Origin: Verrucomicrobiaceae bacterium
GTDB lineage: Bacteria > Verrucomicrobiota > Verrucomicrobiia > Verrucomicrobiales > Akkermansiaceae
Direction: 5' to 3'
Length of the DNA stretch: 64,000 bases
Assembly: GCA_027484055.1 (NCBI GenBank)
Contig: JAIXQH010000051.1
Span: 124,001 to 188,000 of the forward strand
Shown here: piece after piece, positions 28,170-36,840 of the stretch
How positions within the stretch are numbered: position 1 is the stretch's first letter
Layout: each line of letters starts with the position of its first letter
Notes under the pieces: model-generated
Databases searched by the model: none
Seen by the model: the letters and a program-made list of their open reading frames with translations, nothing else
What the model was told of the DNA's origin: nothing
Position numbers and translations under genes: made by a program

Positions 28170-30262
28170 TGCGCCGCCTCCTAACACGACTTGGATTCCT
28201 GACCCTGCTAGTGACCAGCTGTCGTCACGAGTCCTCGGAAATCACGCGTAAGCTTGAGTTCGACACCTTCCGGCCCACCTACAACCGCTATATTGAAAAC
28301 TGGCTTAAGACTCAACAAGCCACGACGGAGAAAGAACTTGCACAAGTCACCACCGATCTAGCGACCGCTTCGGACGCTGCGAAAGCCGCCCTCGAAACCC
28401 ATGCCGCTGCCCTCCGCCTAGATCAGAGCAAATGGCAGTTTCGCCTCGGCTTGGGTGACTTTCTTAAAATCGGAAATCCCTCAGAAATCCCACACGATCT
28501 CGTCTGGGAAAATGGCATGGACCAACCAGAAATCGGCGATCCCGCTGCTAAAAAAGGGGGAGCCTTCCGCCGTTATATACCTGCGTTCCCGCCGACGATC
28601 AGACCGTTTGGCGATAACTCGAACAACTCCTTCCGCGGCGATCTCTACGACAACATCGAGATGCCCCTCGTCGGCTTCCACTTGTCCACCATGGAAATGA
28701 TCCCCGGCCTCGCCAAGGAGTGGGCGAGCTCTCCAGATGGGCGCACCATTTACTTCCGCCTCGACCCCGAGGCCCGCTATTCGGACGGAGTGCCTGTCCG
28801 CGCGCGGGATTTTCTCGTTGCCGTCTATCTGCGAGTCTCCGACTACATCGTCAATCCCTACGCCAAACAGTTTTACCGCGAAAATATCGCCCAAATCGCC
28901 GTCTATGATGATCTAACGCTCTCGGTTTCTCTGCCAGAGGCGAAAATTTATGGCCCCGCCATCGCCGGCGGATTGAGCCCCTCACCCCCGCATTTCTACA
29001 CCGAGTATGGGCCAGACTACAATGACCGCTACCAGTGGCGATTCCCTCCCACCACCGGCGCTTACGAAGTCCGCCCAGATGGCATCATCAAAGGCGTCTC
29101 CATCACTCAAAGTCGGGTGAAGAACTGGTGGGCGAAGGACCGGAAGTACTTCCGCTACCGCTTCAATCCGGATCAATTGATCCACACCGTCGTCCGGGAT
29201 GATTCCAAGGCGTTCGAGCTCTTCCGCGCGGGCGAGCTCGATACCTTTTTTCTAACCAGACCTCAGCTGTGGTATGAAAAATCCGAAATCGAGCCAGTTC
29301 ACAAAGGCTACATCGACCGTGTCACCTTCTATAACCAATATCCGAAAATCCCGCGCGGCTTTTACCTAAATGTTAGCAAAGCCCCGCTCGACAACCGCGA
29401 CGTCCGGATCGGGATCGACCAAGCGCTGAACTGGCAAAAAGTCATCGATGTGCTCTTCCGGGGCGACTACCAACGTCTCAATGCATTTAACGAAGGCTTC
29501 GTTAATTTCAGCGATCCCTCCATCCTCGCACGGCCTTTTAACATCAATGCCGCGCGCGCCTCCTTTGCCAAGGCCGGCTATACCACCGAAGGCCGCGACG
29601 GCATTCTCACAAAGCCAGATGGCAGTCGGCTCTCCGTCTCCGTCACCTACCCCGCCATGCCGCAGTATGACCAGATTCTCGCCATCCTCCGCGAAGAGGC
29701 CAAGTCCTGCGGCTTCGAGCTCCGGCTCGACGGGCTTGAGGATAACGTCGCCTATAAAAAAACCATGCAGAAGCAGCATGAAATGGCGCTTACCGCCTGG
29801 CTCATCGGCCCGCCGGTGCCGGATTTCCACCAGTTCCTGCACTCGTCTAACGCCATCGACGACAAGGGCAACCCCCGCCCGCAGACGAACAACCTCTTCG
29901 TCTGGCACCGCGCGGATACCGATGTCCTCAGCGAAAAAACCCGCACCGCTAGCACCGCAGACGAGCTGAAAGACGCGGCCTGGAAGCTGCAGCACATCAT
30001 GCACGACGAGGCGATTTTCCTCCCAGGATACTCCGTGGATTTCGTCCGCATCGGCTCATGGCGGTGGGTGAAATGGCCCGATTGCGACACCACGCATTTC
30101 AGCCCACCATTGGTTTATGATCCCCATGAGAGCTTTGTCTTCTGGATCGACGAGGCCGTGAAGGCCGAGACCCAAGCCGCCCGCCGCACAGGCAAAGTCT
30201 TTCCTGAATCCACCAAAATGGTCGATGACTACCGACTGAAACCCAGCCCCGATTCTCCATGA
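28166..30262 (+). CDS. ABC transporter substrate-binding lipoprotein (YejA-like)
   Basis: Lipobox LLVTSC; KKGGAFRRYIPAFPPTIRPFGDNSNNSFRGDLYDNIEMPLVGFHLSTMEMIPGLAKEWASSPDGRTIYFRLDPEARYSDG. Confidence 0.88.
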   Translation: MMRRLLTRLGFLTLLVTSCRHESSEITRKLEFDTFRPTYNRYIENWLKTQQATTEKELAQVTTDLATASDAAKAALETHAAALRLDQSKWQFRLGLGDFLKIGNPSEIPHDLVWENGMDQPEIGDPAAKKGGAFRRYIPAFPPTIRPFGDNSNNSFRGDLYDNIEMPLVGFHLSTMEMIPGLAKEWASSPDGRTIYFRLDPEARYSDGVPVRARDFLVAVYLRVSDYIVNPYAKQFYRENIAQIAVYDDLTLSVSLPEAKIYGPAIAGGLSPSPPHFYTEYGPDYNDRYQWRFPPTTGAYEVRPDGIIKGVSITQSRVKNWWAKDRKYFRYRFNPDQLIHTVVRDDSKAFELFRAGELDTFFLTRPQLWYEKSEIEPVHKGYIDRVTFYNQYPKIPRGFYLNVSKAPLDNRDVRIGIDQALNWQKVIDVLFRGDYQRLNAFNEGFVNFSDPSILARPFNINAARASFAKAGYTTEGRDGILTKPDGSRLSVSVTYPAMPQYDQILAILREEAKSCGFELRLDGLEDNVAYKKTMQKQHEMALTAWLIGPPVPDFHQFLHSSNAIDDKGNPRPQTNNLFVWHRADTDVLSEKTRTASTADELKDAAWKLQHIMHDEAIFLPGYSVDFVRIGSWRWVKWPDCDTTHFSPPLVYDPHESFVFWIDEAVKAETQAARRTGKVFPESTKMVDDYRLKPSPDSP

Positions 30263-31248
30263 CCCCCACACCGGAAAATTGCCTCGAAGTCCAGCAGCTG
30301 ATCACGTCCTTCGAGACGGAGCAGGGCCTGCTCCGCGCCGTGGATCATGTTTCCTTCAAGGTGCCTACGGGAAAGACCGTAGGTATCGTCGGTGAGTCAG
30401 GATGTGGGAAAAGTGTCACTGCCATGTCCATCGTCCGGCTCCTGCCACAGCCGGCCGGGAAAATTCTCGGGGGCCATGTTTGGTTTAAGGGCCGCGACCT
30501 CGTCCACGCCAGCGACCGCGAGATGCAGCAGGTCCGTGGCGGCGAGATCGGCGTGATTTTCCAAGAGCCCATGGCGGCGCTTAATCCTCTCCACCGCATC
30601 GGCCGCCAAGTTTCTGAGGTGTTCCGCATCCACCAGAAGCTTTCAAAAAAAGACGCCTGGGCCGCTGCGACGGAGATGCTGGAGCTGGTCCGCATCCCCG
30701 CCCCGGACAAGCGGATGATGGACTACCCGCATCACCTATCCGGCGGCATGAGGCAGCGGGTGGGCATCGCCATCGCCCTGGCCTGTCGGCCCTCGTTGCT
30801 CATCGCAGACGAGCCGACCACCGCGCTCGATGTCACGGTGCAGGCACAGATTCTGGATCTCATGGCGCGCCTCCAAGCGGAAATGGGCATGTCCACCATT
30901 CTCATCACCCACGATCTCGGCGTCATCGCCGAGACCTGTGACGAAGTCGTGGTCATGTATGCAGGCCGCGTGGTCGAGCAGGCGAGCGCGGAAGAATTGT
31001 TCGCCAATCCCCGCCACGCCTACACCCGTGGGCTGCTGCGCTCTATCCCGACTTTGGAAACTCCCTCGAAATCCATCCTCAACACCATCCCCGGACTCGT
31101 CGCTTCACTGGCCGATTACGCGCACGGCTGCCGCTTTTGCCAACGCATGGGTCGTACGAGCCGCTTCTCGCGCGAGCGCCCGAAGTTTGGCGAAATTTCA
31201 CCCGGCCACTGGGCGGAACTCTGCCCGGAATGCGTCGCACTCGACTAA
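30259..31248 (+). CDS. Oligopeptide ABC transporter ATP-binding protein (OppD-like)
   Basis: [93 protein letters not shown]. Confidence 0.94.
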   Translation: MTPTPENCLEVQQLITSFETEQGLLRAVDHVSFKVPTGKTVGIVGESGCGKSVTAMSIVRLLPQPAGKILGGHVWFKGRDLVHASDREMQQVRGGEIGVIFQEPMAALNPLHRIGRQVSEVFRIHQKLSKKDAWAAATEMLELVRIPAPDKRMMDYPHHLSGGMRQRVGIAIALACRPSLLIADEPTTALDVTVQAQILDLMARLQAEMGMSTILITHDLGVIAETCDEVVVMYAGRVVEQASAEELFANPRHAYTRGLLRSIPTLETPSKSILNTIPGLVASLADYAHGCRFCQRMGRTSRFSRERPKFGEISPGHWAELCPECVALD

Positions 31249-31253
31249 GAACC

Positions 31254-32261
31254 ATGATCCCGCCACTTTTATCAGTCACTGATCTCTGCGTCCATTTCCC
31301 GGTGCGCGGTGGGGTGCTCTATCAACAAACCGCTTCGGTGAAAGCCGTGGATGGCGTGTCATTGAGCATCGCCCCCGGTGAGACGCTGGGCCTCGTCGGT
31401 GAGTCGGGTTGCGGGAAATCGACCTTGGGCAAGGCCATCGTCCGCTTGCTCAAGCCGACTGCTGGGCAGATTCATTTCGAGCATCACGACATCACCCACA
31501 GCCGCCAAGCGGCCCTCCGGCCACTGCGGCGGGATTTTCAAATGATTTTCCAAGACCCCGGCGAATCGCTCGATCCGCGGATGAGTGTGCGGGCGATCAT
31601 CGAGGAACCATTCGTCATCCACCGCCTTGGCTCGCGGGCGGAGCGCAGGACTTGGGTGAACGAGTTGCTCGACCGCGTCGGCCTGCCCGCGTCATCCGCA
31701 GAGCGTTATTCCTTTGAATTTTCCGGGGGTCAGCGTCAGCGGATCGGCATCGCCCGGGCCCTAGCGCTCAAGCCGAAACTCATCGTTTGTGACGAGCCGG
31801 TGTCCGCGCTTGATGTGTCGGTGCAATCACAAATCCTGAATCTGCTGGTGGAGTTGCAGAAAGACTTCGGGCTATCTTACCTTTTCATCGCCCATGATCT
31901 CTCGGTGGTGAAGCACGTCAGCGACCGTGTCGCGGTGATGTATTTGGGAAAAATCGTCGAGTTGGCGAGTGCCACGGCGATTTATCAAAATCCTCGTCAT
32001 GCCTACACGCAGGCCCTGCTTTCGGCGATTCCTTCTCACGATCCCAAGGTGAAACGCCCGACAACTCTGCTCGAAGGAGACGTGCCGTCTCCCATCGACC
32101 CACCAGCGGGCAGCGCCTTCGGCCACCGCATGAGTCACCCGCGCTATCAAGAAACGATCGGCGCGGATCTGTCGCTGCGCGAAATTTCCCCGCAGCACTG
32201 GGTGGCGGCGGACCCTTGTTCTCTGTCCGCAGCGGATTGGGCGCTCCTGAACCGGGGGTAG
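31254..32261 (+). CDS. Oligopeptide ABC transporter ATP-binding protein (OppF-like)
   Basis: MIPPLLSVTDLCVHFPVRGGVLYQ..., [64 protein letters not shown]. Confidence 0.94.
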   Translation: MIPPLLSVTDLCVHFPVRGGVLYQQTASVKAVDGVSLSIAPGETLGLVGESGCGKSTLGKAIVRLLKPTAGQIHFEHHDITHSRQAALRPLRRDFQMIFQDPGESLDPRMSVRAIIEEPFVIHRLGSRAERRTWVNELLDRVGLPASSAERYSFEFSGGQRQRIGIARALALKPKLIVCDEPVSALDVSVQSQILNLLVELQKDFGLSYLFIAHDLSVVKHVSDRVAVMYLGKIVELASATAIYQNPRHAYTQALLSAIPSHDPKVKRPTTLLEGDVPSPIDPPAGSAFGHRMSHPRYQETIGADLSLREISPQHWVAADPCSLSAADWALLNRG

Positions 32262-32270
32262 CGATCTCTA

Positions 32271-32297
32271 GGCTTGCCGTGAAGCCGGGAATTTTTG
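32271..32297 (+). terminator. Weak putative intrinsic terminator after the opp cluster
   Basis: ggcttgccgtgaagcc (5-bp stem GGCTT/AAGCC) then gggaattttt. Short stem, so weak. Confidence 0.25.
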
Positions 32298-32307
32298 AGA
32301 GTGCTTC

Positions 32308-33300
32308 ATGGACGGCTCCCAACCGAAACGAAAAGTGAAAGAATTGGGTGTAGAACCCAATCGCTCGGCTGAAAGCGGGGATTTCCGAAAGGCTTCCAGA
32401 TCCTATCGGACGGAACTGGAAGGAGCCACCAAGCCGAGGCGAAAGCGCAAGCGGAGTCGCACGGTTGATACGGAACGAGGCTTTCAGCGAAAGTCCTCAG
32501 CGCTACCGATCTCATGGATCGTTTGGGTGTCCAGCGCGGCCATCCTCGTCGGCCTTTTCGTGGCGACGATCTTTTATTATAAGTCGCGCAACGAGGAGAT
32601 CGAGCTGGAGCTGGCATCCACGAGCAAGGTCACCCAGGTCGAAGCCGCCTTGCCAAGTGATGCCAAGGCGAAATGGAATGGCGTACTCCCGAAGACCATT
32701 GCAGAGAACTTTCTGAAGGCAAAAACGGATGAGGAACGACTGCTGTGGGTGCGTGATTCCCAAAAAGTGGCAGAGATCCTGCGCCGATTTTACCAGCAAG
32801 ATGCCCGGAAGCAGGAGGTCTTCTCAAAGCTCACGGAGATGCCTCAGAATCTTGCGGGCCAGGAGGCTTCTGCCCGTTTCGCTGTTCAATTTACCGATGG
32901 GTCGAAGCGATTGATCTCGATCCAATACGATGAGAGTGGTGCTGGTAAAGTGGACTTCAAGTGCTACTCCCGCTACTGCGACGAATCATGGGCGAGTCTT
33001 CTAAACGGCAGTGTGACCAAGGCCCACGAGATGCGGTGCATCCTTTTGGCCAGTGACTATTACAACCACGAGTTTGCCGATGAATCGACCTGGCTGTCGG
33101 TCTTGGCGACTTCGCCAGACTTTGAGGACGTCATTTATCTGTATGTAAAACGGGACGACCCAGAGTTTGTGGCATTTCTCCAAAATCCCCCGAAGGCTCA
33201 GACCCGCTTCACCATCGCTTTAGAAAGTGTCGGGATGAGCTACAAGAATCGTCAATTTCGCATGACGAAAGTCCACCGCGGTGCCTGGGTGATCCCATGA
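32308..33300 (+). CDS. Uncharacterised single-TM protein, tandem paralog 1
   Basis: Soluble N-term, TM ISWIVWVSSAAILVGLFVATIFYY, then IAENFLKAKTDEERLLWVRDSQKVAEILRRFYQQD...GKVDFKCYSRYCDESWASLLNGSVTKAHEMR. Aligns with the next gene. Confidence 0.75.
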   Translation: MDGSQPKRKVKELGVEPNRSAESGDFRKASRSYRTELEGATKPRRKRKRSRTVDTERGFQRKSSALPISWIVWVSSAAILVGLFVATIFYYKSRNEEIELELASTSKVTQVEAALPSDAKAKWNGVLPKTIAENFLKAKTDEERLLWVRDSQKVAEILRRFYQQDARKQEVFSKLTEMPQNLAGQEASARFAVQFTDGSKRLISIQYDESGAGKVDFKCYSRYCDESWASLLNGSVTKAHEMRCILLASDYYNHEFADESTWLSVLATSPDFEDVIYLYVKRDDPEFVAFLQNPPKAQTRFTIALESVGMSYKNRQFRMTKVHRGAWVIP

Positions 33301-33392
33301 GCGCAGTTTATACCTCTCCATGCTTGTCGTGACTTCGCTTCTGAATCAACCTTGCCACAACCCTTCCGCTTCATCATCCATCCCATCCATTC

Positions 33393-34328
33393 ATGAGTGA
33401 CGAGTTTCGTAAAATCCCACGCTCCTACACCCAGGAGATTCAAAACACGGAGCGCCAAAGCCGAAAAAAGCTCGTCGAGGGCATCCACGATTCGGAGCGT
33501 GGCTTCGGCTCACGGTATGAAGAAAAAAATACGGATCGGCCAAACTGGATCCGCATTTCTGTGATCAGCCTAGTCTCACTCGGACTGGCAACAATGGGAG
33601 TGCTCGTCTTCAAAGCGAGGCACGCAGCCCCCGCTCAGGATGCGGGACCCAAGCCCAAGTTGGTGTCGGATTCACCATTGTTGGACACTAGGAAGGGAAA
33701 TTGGAAGGGCGGCTCGCCTAGAGAAGTGGCAGAGAGATTTCTTGCCGCTACGACGCATGAAGAGCGGCTCCGTTGGGTGAAAGATCCTCTGGCCACCGCT
33801 GACATCATGAAGCGCTTCTACCAAGATGGCCCTGGGAAAACCCTCAAAGTCACCAAGCTGACCCAGCTCCCGCAAAACATCGCCAGCCAAGACAGCCACG
33901 CGCGCTTTGCCGTGAGTATGGACGATGGCTCAGCCCGACTTCTCTGCGTACCTTTCCATGAGAACGGTGAGGGGAAGGTCGATTTCAAATGCTACTCACT
34001 CTACGGAACCGCCACTTGGAAGGCCTTGCTTGATGGCAGTGCCACAAAGTCGGATGAAGTCCGTGTGATCATCGAGCGCAGCAACTACTACAATGGTGAA
34101 TTCACAGACGAGAAGAAATGGCTCTCCCTTGTCGCCACTTCACCGGATCTGGAAGACGTCGCGTATTTCTACGTCCCAAGAGATCGTCCAGAGATGGGGC
34201 GCCTTCTCAGCGATCCATTGAAGGGCGGCGCACGCTTCACCTTGGGCATCGAAAGCATAGGAAAAAGCTATGAAAAGCGCCAGTTTGCCATCACCCGAGC
34301 ACTCCGCGGCGGGTGGTTGAGCAAATGA
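33393..34328 (+). CDS. Uncharacterised single-TM protein, tandem paralog 2
   Basis: VAERFLAATTHEERLRWVKDPLATADIMKRFYQDG...LPQNIASQDSHARFAVSMDDGSARLL...GKVDFKCYSLYGTATWKALLDGSATKSDEVR. Confidence 0.75.
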   Translation: MSDEFRKIPRSYTQEIQNTERQSRKKLVEGIHDSERGFGSRYEEKNTDRPNWIRISVISLVSLGLATMGVLVFKARHAAPAQDAGPKPKLVSDSPLLDTRKGNWKGGSPREVAERFLAATTHEERLRWVKDPLATADIMKRFYQDGPGKTLKVTKLTQLPQNIASQDSHARFAVSMDDGSARLLCVPFHENGEGKVDFKCYSLYGTATWKALLDGSATKSDEVRVIIERSNYYNGEFTDEKKWLSLVATSPDLEDVAYFYVPRDRPEMGRLLSDPLKGGARFTLGIESIGKSYEKRQFAITRALRGGWLSK

Positions 34329-34385
34329 TTTACGCGGTCTTTCTCCAAGCTTGCAGAGCTTCGTTTCTCGGCTGAGACTCCAGCC

Positions 34386-35600
34386 ATGTTCGCCCCCAAG
34401 TGGAAAAAGGAAGCTCAGCACCTCGTCAAAGGTGCGAAAAAGTTCATCGACTACAAGCGAGACCTCCTCAAGCCTGAGCGCTTGGATGAAATTGAATCAC
34501 GGCGAGTGGATTTAGTTTCAGCAATCCGCTCGAAGGACCGTGAAAAGGTGAACGAAGCCTCCAAGCAGATCCGCGCGATTTGTGAAAATAGCCTGCCTAG
34601 GGAAAAGCCTGTCGGCTGGTTGGAAGAGAACGTCGAGGTGATGTTCGTCGCCATCGTCATCGCGCTCGGTCTCCGGACCTACTATTTACAGCCCTTTCGC
34701 ATCCCGACTGGCTCAATGCAGCCCACGCTCAATGGCATCATCGGGACCCCGCTGAAAAAGGAGAATTGGCCGAGTTTACCCCAACGGTTGCTAGAGCAAG
34801 TCACCCGCGGACGCTCGTACGTCTATGAAGTCAGTGATAAGGACCGCCACATCGCGCTCAATCCCCAAGGGAACATGGATGTGCACGACACACAGTTTTT
34901 ACACTTTTTCAGCAGGTCTGAGATCCGCTTCACAGATGCCCCGACCCTGCGCCTCCCCGCCCCGCTCAACCCCTGCACGGAGATTGGTCTCAATACCGCG
35001 CTCAGCTACGCGGCCCGCCACGGTGGACTGATTCCAAAAGGCATGGTCATCTGTGAAGGGGTCATCGACACCGGAGACCTCGTGCTGGTGGATAAGTTTT
35101 CTTACCATTTCCGCAAGCCGACCCGTGGTGAGGTCTTCGTCTTCAACACCTTGGAAAACAGCGGCATCTTGAAACGCAGCGGTGAACAAGGCGCCGGCTC
35201 GCACTACATCAAGCGTCTTTGCGGAGTCCCAGGCGACCGGCTCAGCGTGCAATCACCAAACGTCTTGGTCAACGGCAGCATCGCCAAAGAATTCGGAATG
35301 CAGCGAGTCGCCGCTGGCGAGGGCCCCTACAAGATCAATCCAAACGGCTATGGCTTCGCCAGACCCGAAGGCCCGCACTTCGGTAAAACGCTGCCGCAAT
35401 TCATCGCTAAACCCGGCGACGAACTCGTCCTCGCCGACAAGGCCTCCCCCGGCATGCGGGAATACGCCGCCCTCGGCGATAATAGCAGCAACTCGCTCGA
35501 CTCCCGCTACTGGGGCCCCGTGAAAGAATGGAACCTCGTTGGCCCCGCCCTTTTCTCGCTCTGGCCGATCACGACCGGCCACTGGGGATTAATCCGCTGA
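34386..35600 (+). CDS. lepB: Signal peptidase I
   Basis: TYYLQPFRIPTGSMQPTLNG (Ser active site), GDLVLVDKFSYHFRKPTRGEVFVFNT, HYIKRLCGVPGDRLSV (Lys), ALGDNSSNSLDSRYWG. Confidence 0.93.
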   Translation: MFAPKWKKEAQHLVKGAKKFIDYKRDLLKPERLDEIESRRVDLVSAIRSKDREKVNEASKQIRAICENSLPREKPVGWLEENVEVMFVAIVIALGLRTYYLQPFRIPTGSMQPTLNGIIGTPLKKENWPSLPQRLLEQVTRGRSYVYEVSDKDRHIALNPQGNMDVHDTQFLHFFSRSEIRFTDAPTLRLPAPLNPCTEIGLNTALSYAARHGGLIPKGMVICEGVIDTGDLVLVDKFSYHFRKPTRGEVFVFNTLENSGILKRSGEQGAGSHYIKRLCGVPGDRLSVQSPNVLVNGSIAKEFGMQRVAAGEGPYKINPNGYGFARPEGPHFGKTLPQFIAKPGDELVLADKASPGMREYAALGDNSSNSLDSRYWGPVKEWNLVGPALFSLWPITTGHWGLIR

Positions 35601-35607
35601 CACGCAC

Positions 35608-36441
35608 ATGACCTCTGCCGCCTCGGAAATCACCCGCAAGGCGAAGTCCAACCTGGCGTTTGCCCTTAAAATCCTCCCGCCAGCCCGGCGTCAGGATATG
35701 GTCATCTTCTACGCCTTCTGCCGGACGATGGACGACCTTGCCGACGACCCAAATCACTCGCCCGACGAACGCCTGCTCGCCCTAAACACTTGGGAAAATG
35801 GCCTGACCCATGGCTTTTCCTCACCAGACGCCTTCCAGGCAGAAGTCATTTCCCTGCGCGACCGTGCGGCGCTGCCGAATGACCTACTCGTCGCCATCAT
35901 CGACGGTTGCCGCATGGACCTCCAGCCCCAGCGTTTTCAAACCTGGGAGGAACTCTCCGGCTACTGCTGGAAAGTGGCCTGCGCCGTCGGCTTGGTATCC
36001 ATCAGACTCTTCGGGTGTACCGATCCAGCATCAAGCGCCTACGCCGTCGCCCTCGGCCATGCCCTGCAACTCACGAACATCTTACGAGACATTCACGAGG
36101 ATTTAGAAAATGGGAATCGCATCTACCTGCCGCTAGCAGACCTCGCCCGCTTCCACTACACCGCGCAAGACCTCGCTGCCCACGTTGTGGATGAGCGCTT
36201 CCTCGCCCTCATGGACTACCAAGCCGAGCGGGCGGCCTCCTATTTCCGAGACGCCCAACGACTGACCCCCCCCGCGGATCTCCAAGCCCTCCTACCTGCT
36301 AGGATCATGGCGGAAATCTACCAACTCTTGTTGGAAAAAATGCGGGCCGACCATTTTCAAGTCTTCCGCAAGCGCTATCACATCTCCAAACCCCGTAAAC
36401 TTGCCATCCTCACGAAGCATCTTATTGCAGGATCCATTTAA
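35608..36441 (+). CDS. Squalene/phytoene synthase family protein (HpnD/HpnC-like)
   Basis: VIFYAFCRTMDDLADDP, YCWKVACAVGLVSIRLFG, ALGHALQLTNILRDIHEDLENGNRIYLP. Confidence 0.9.
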   Translation: MTSAASEITRKAKSNLAFALKILPPARRQDMVIFYAFCRTMDDLADDPNHSPDERLLALNTWENGLTHGFSSPDAFQAEVISLRDRAALPNDLLVAIIDGCRMDLQPQRFQTWEELSGYCWKVACAVGLVSIRLFGCTDPASSAYAVALGHALQLTNILRDIHEDLENGNRIYLPLADLARFHYTAQDLAAHVVDERFLALMDYQAERAASYFRDAQRLTPPADLQALLPARIMAEIYQLLLEKMRADHFQVFRKRYHISKPRKLAILTKHLIAGSI

Positions 36442-36477
36442 AACGAATACTCTTCCGGGTCAGCCCGTCATCCGTCC

Positions 36478-36828
36478 ATGTCGAATCGCTTCCACCACTA
36501 CCTCCTCGCCTCGGCGGGCATCCTCGCCCTCTCATCTTGCGGCTATGATGAGCCACCACCCCCTCGCTTCGCGCCGAATCCGCCCTACCCACCCGAAATG
36601 GTGCCACCCACTGGCTATCAGACGGACATCAGCCCGCCTCCCGCGCCCTCACTCCCGCAGCCACCTGCACCCACCGCCACCGGAGGCTACCCGACCGCAG
36701 AACGCACGGCGAATCCCGACCAAGTGCTCAGCCCTTACGAACCCTACAACGTCATCGACATCGCAGGATTCAAATCCGGCCAACTCGCCCGCGACCCCTC
36801 AAACCAGAAAATTTTCCGCGTCCCGTAA
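36478..36828 (+). CDS. Small proline-rich lipoprotein
   Basis: MSNRFHHYLLASAGILALSSCGYDEPPPPRFAPNPPYPP...; lipobox ALSSC; C-term PYNVIDIAGFKSGQLARDPSNQKIFRVP. Confidence 0.7.
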   Translation: MSNRFHHYLLASAGILALSSCGYDEPPPPRFAPNPPYPPEMVPPTGYQTDISPPPAPSLPQPPAPTATGGYPTAERTANPDQVLSPYEPYNVIDIAGFKSGQLARDPSNQKIFRVP

Positions 36829-36840
36829 ATGCAACGGCCA

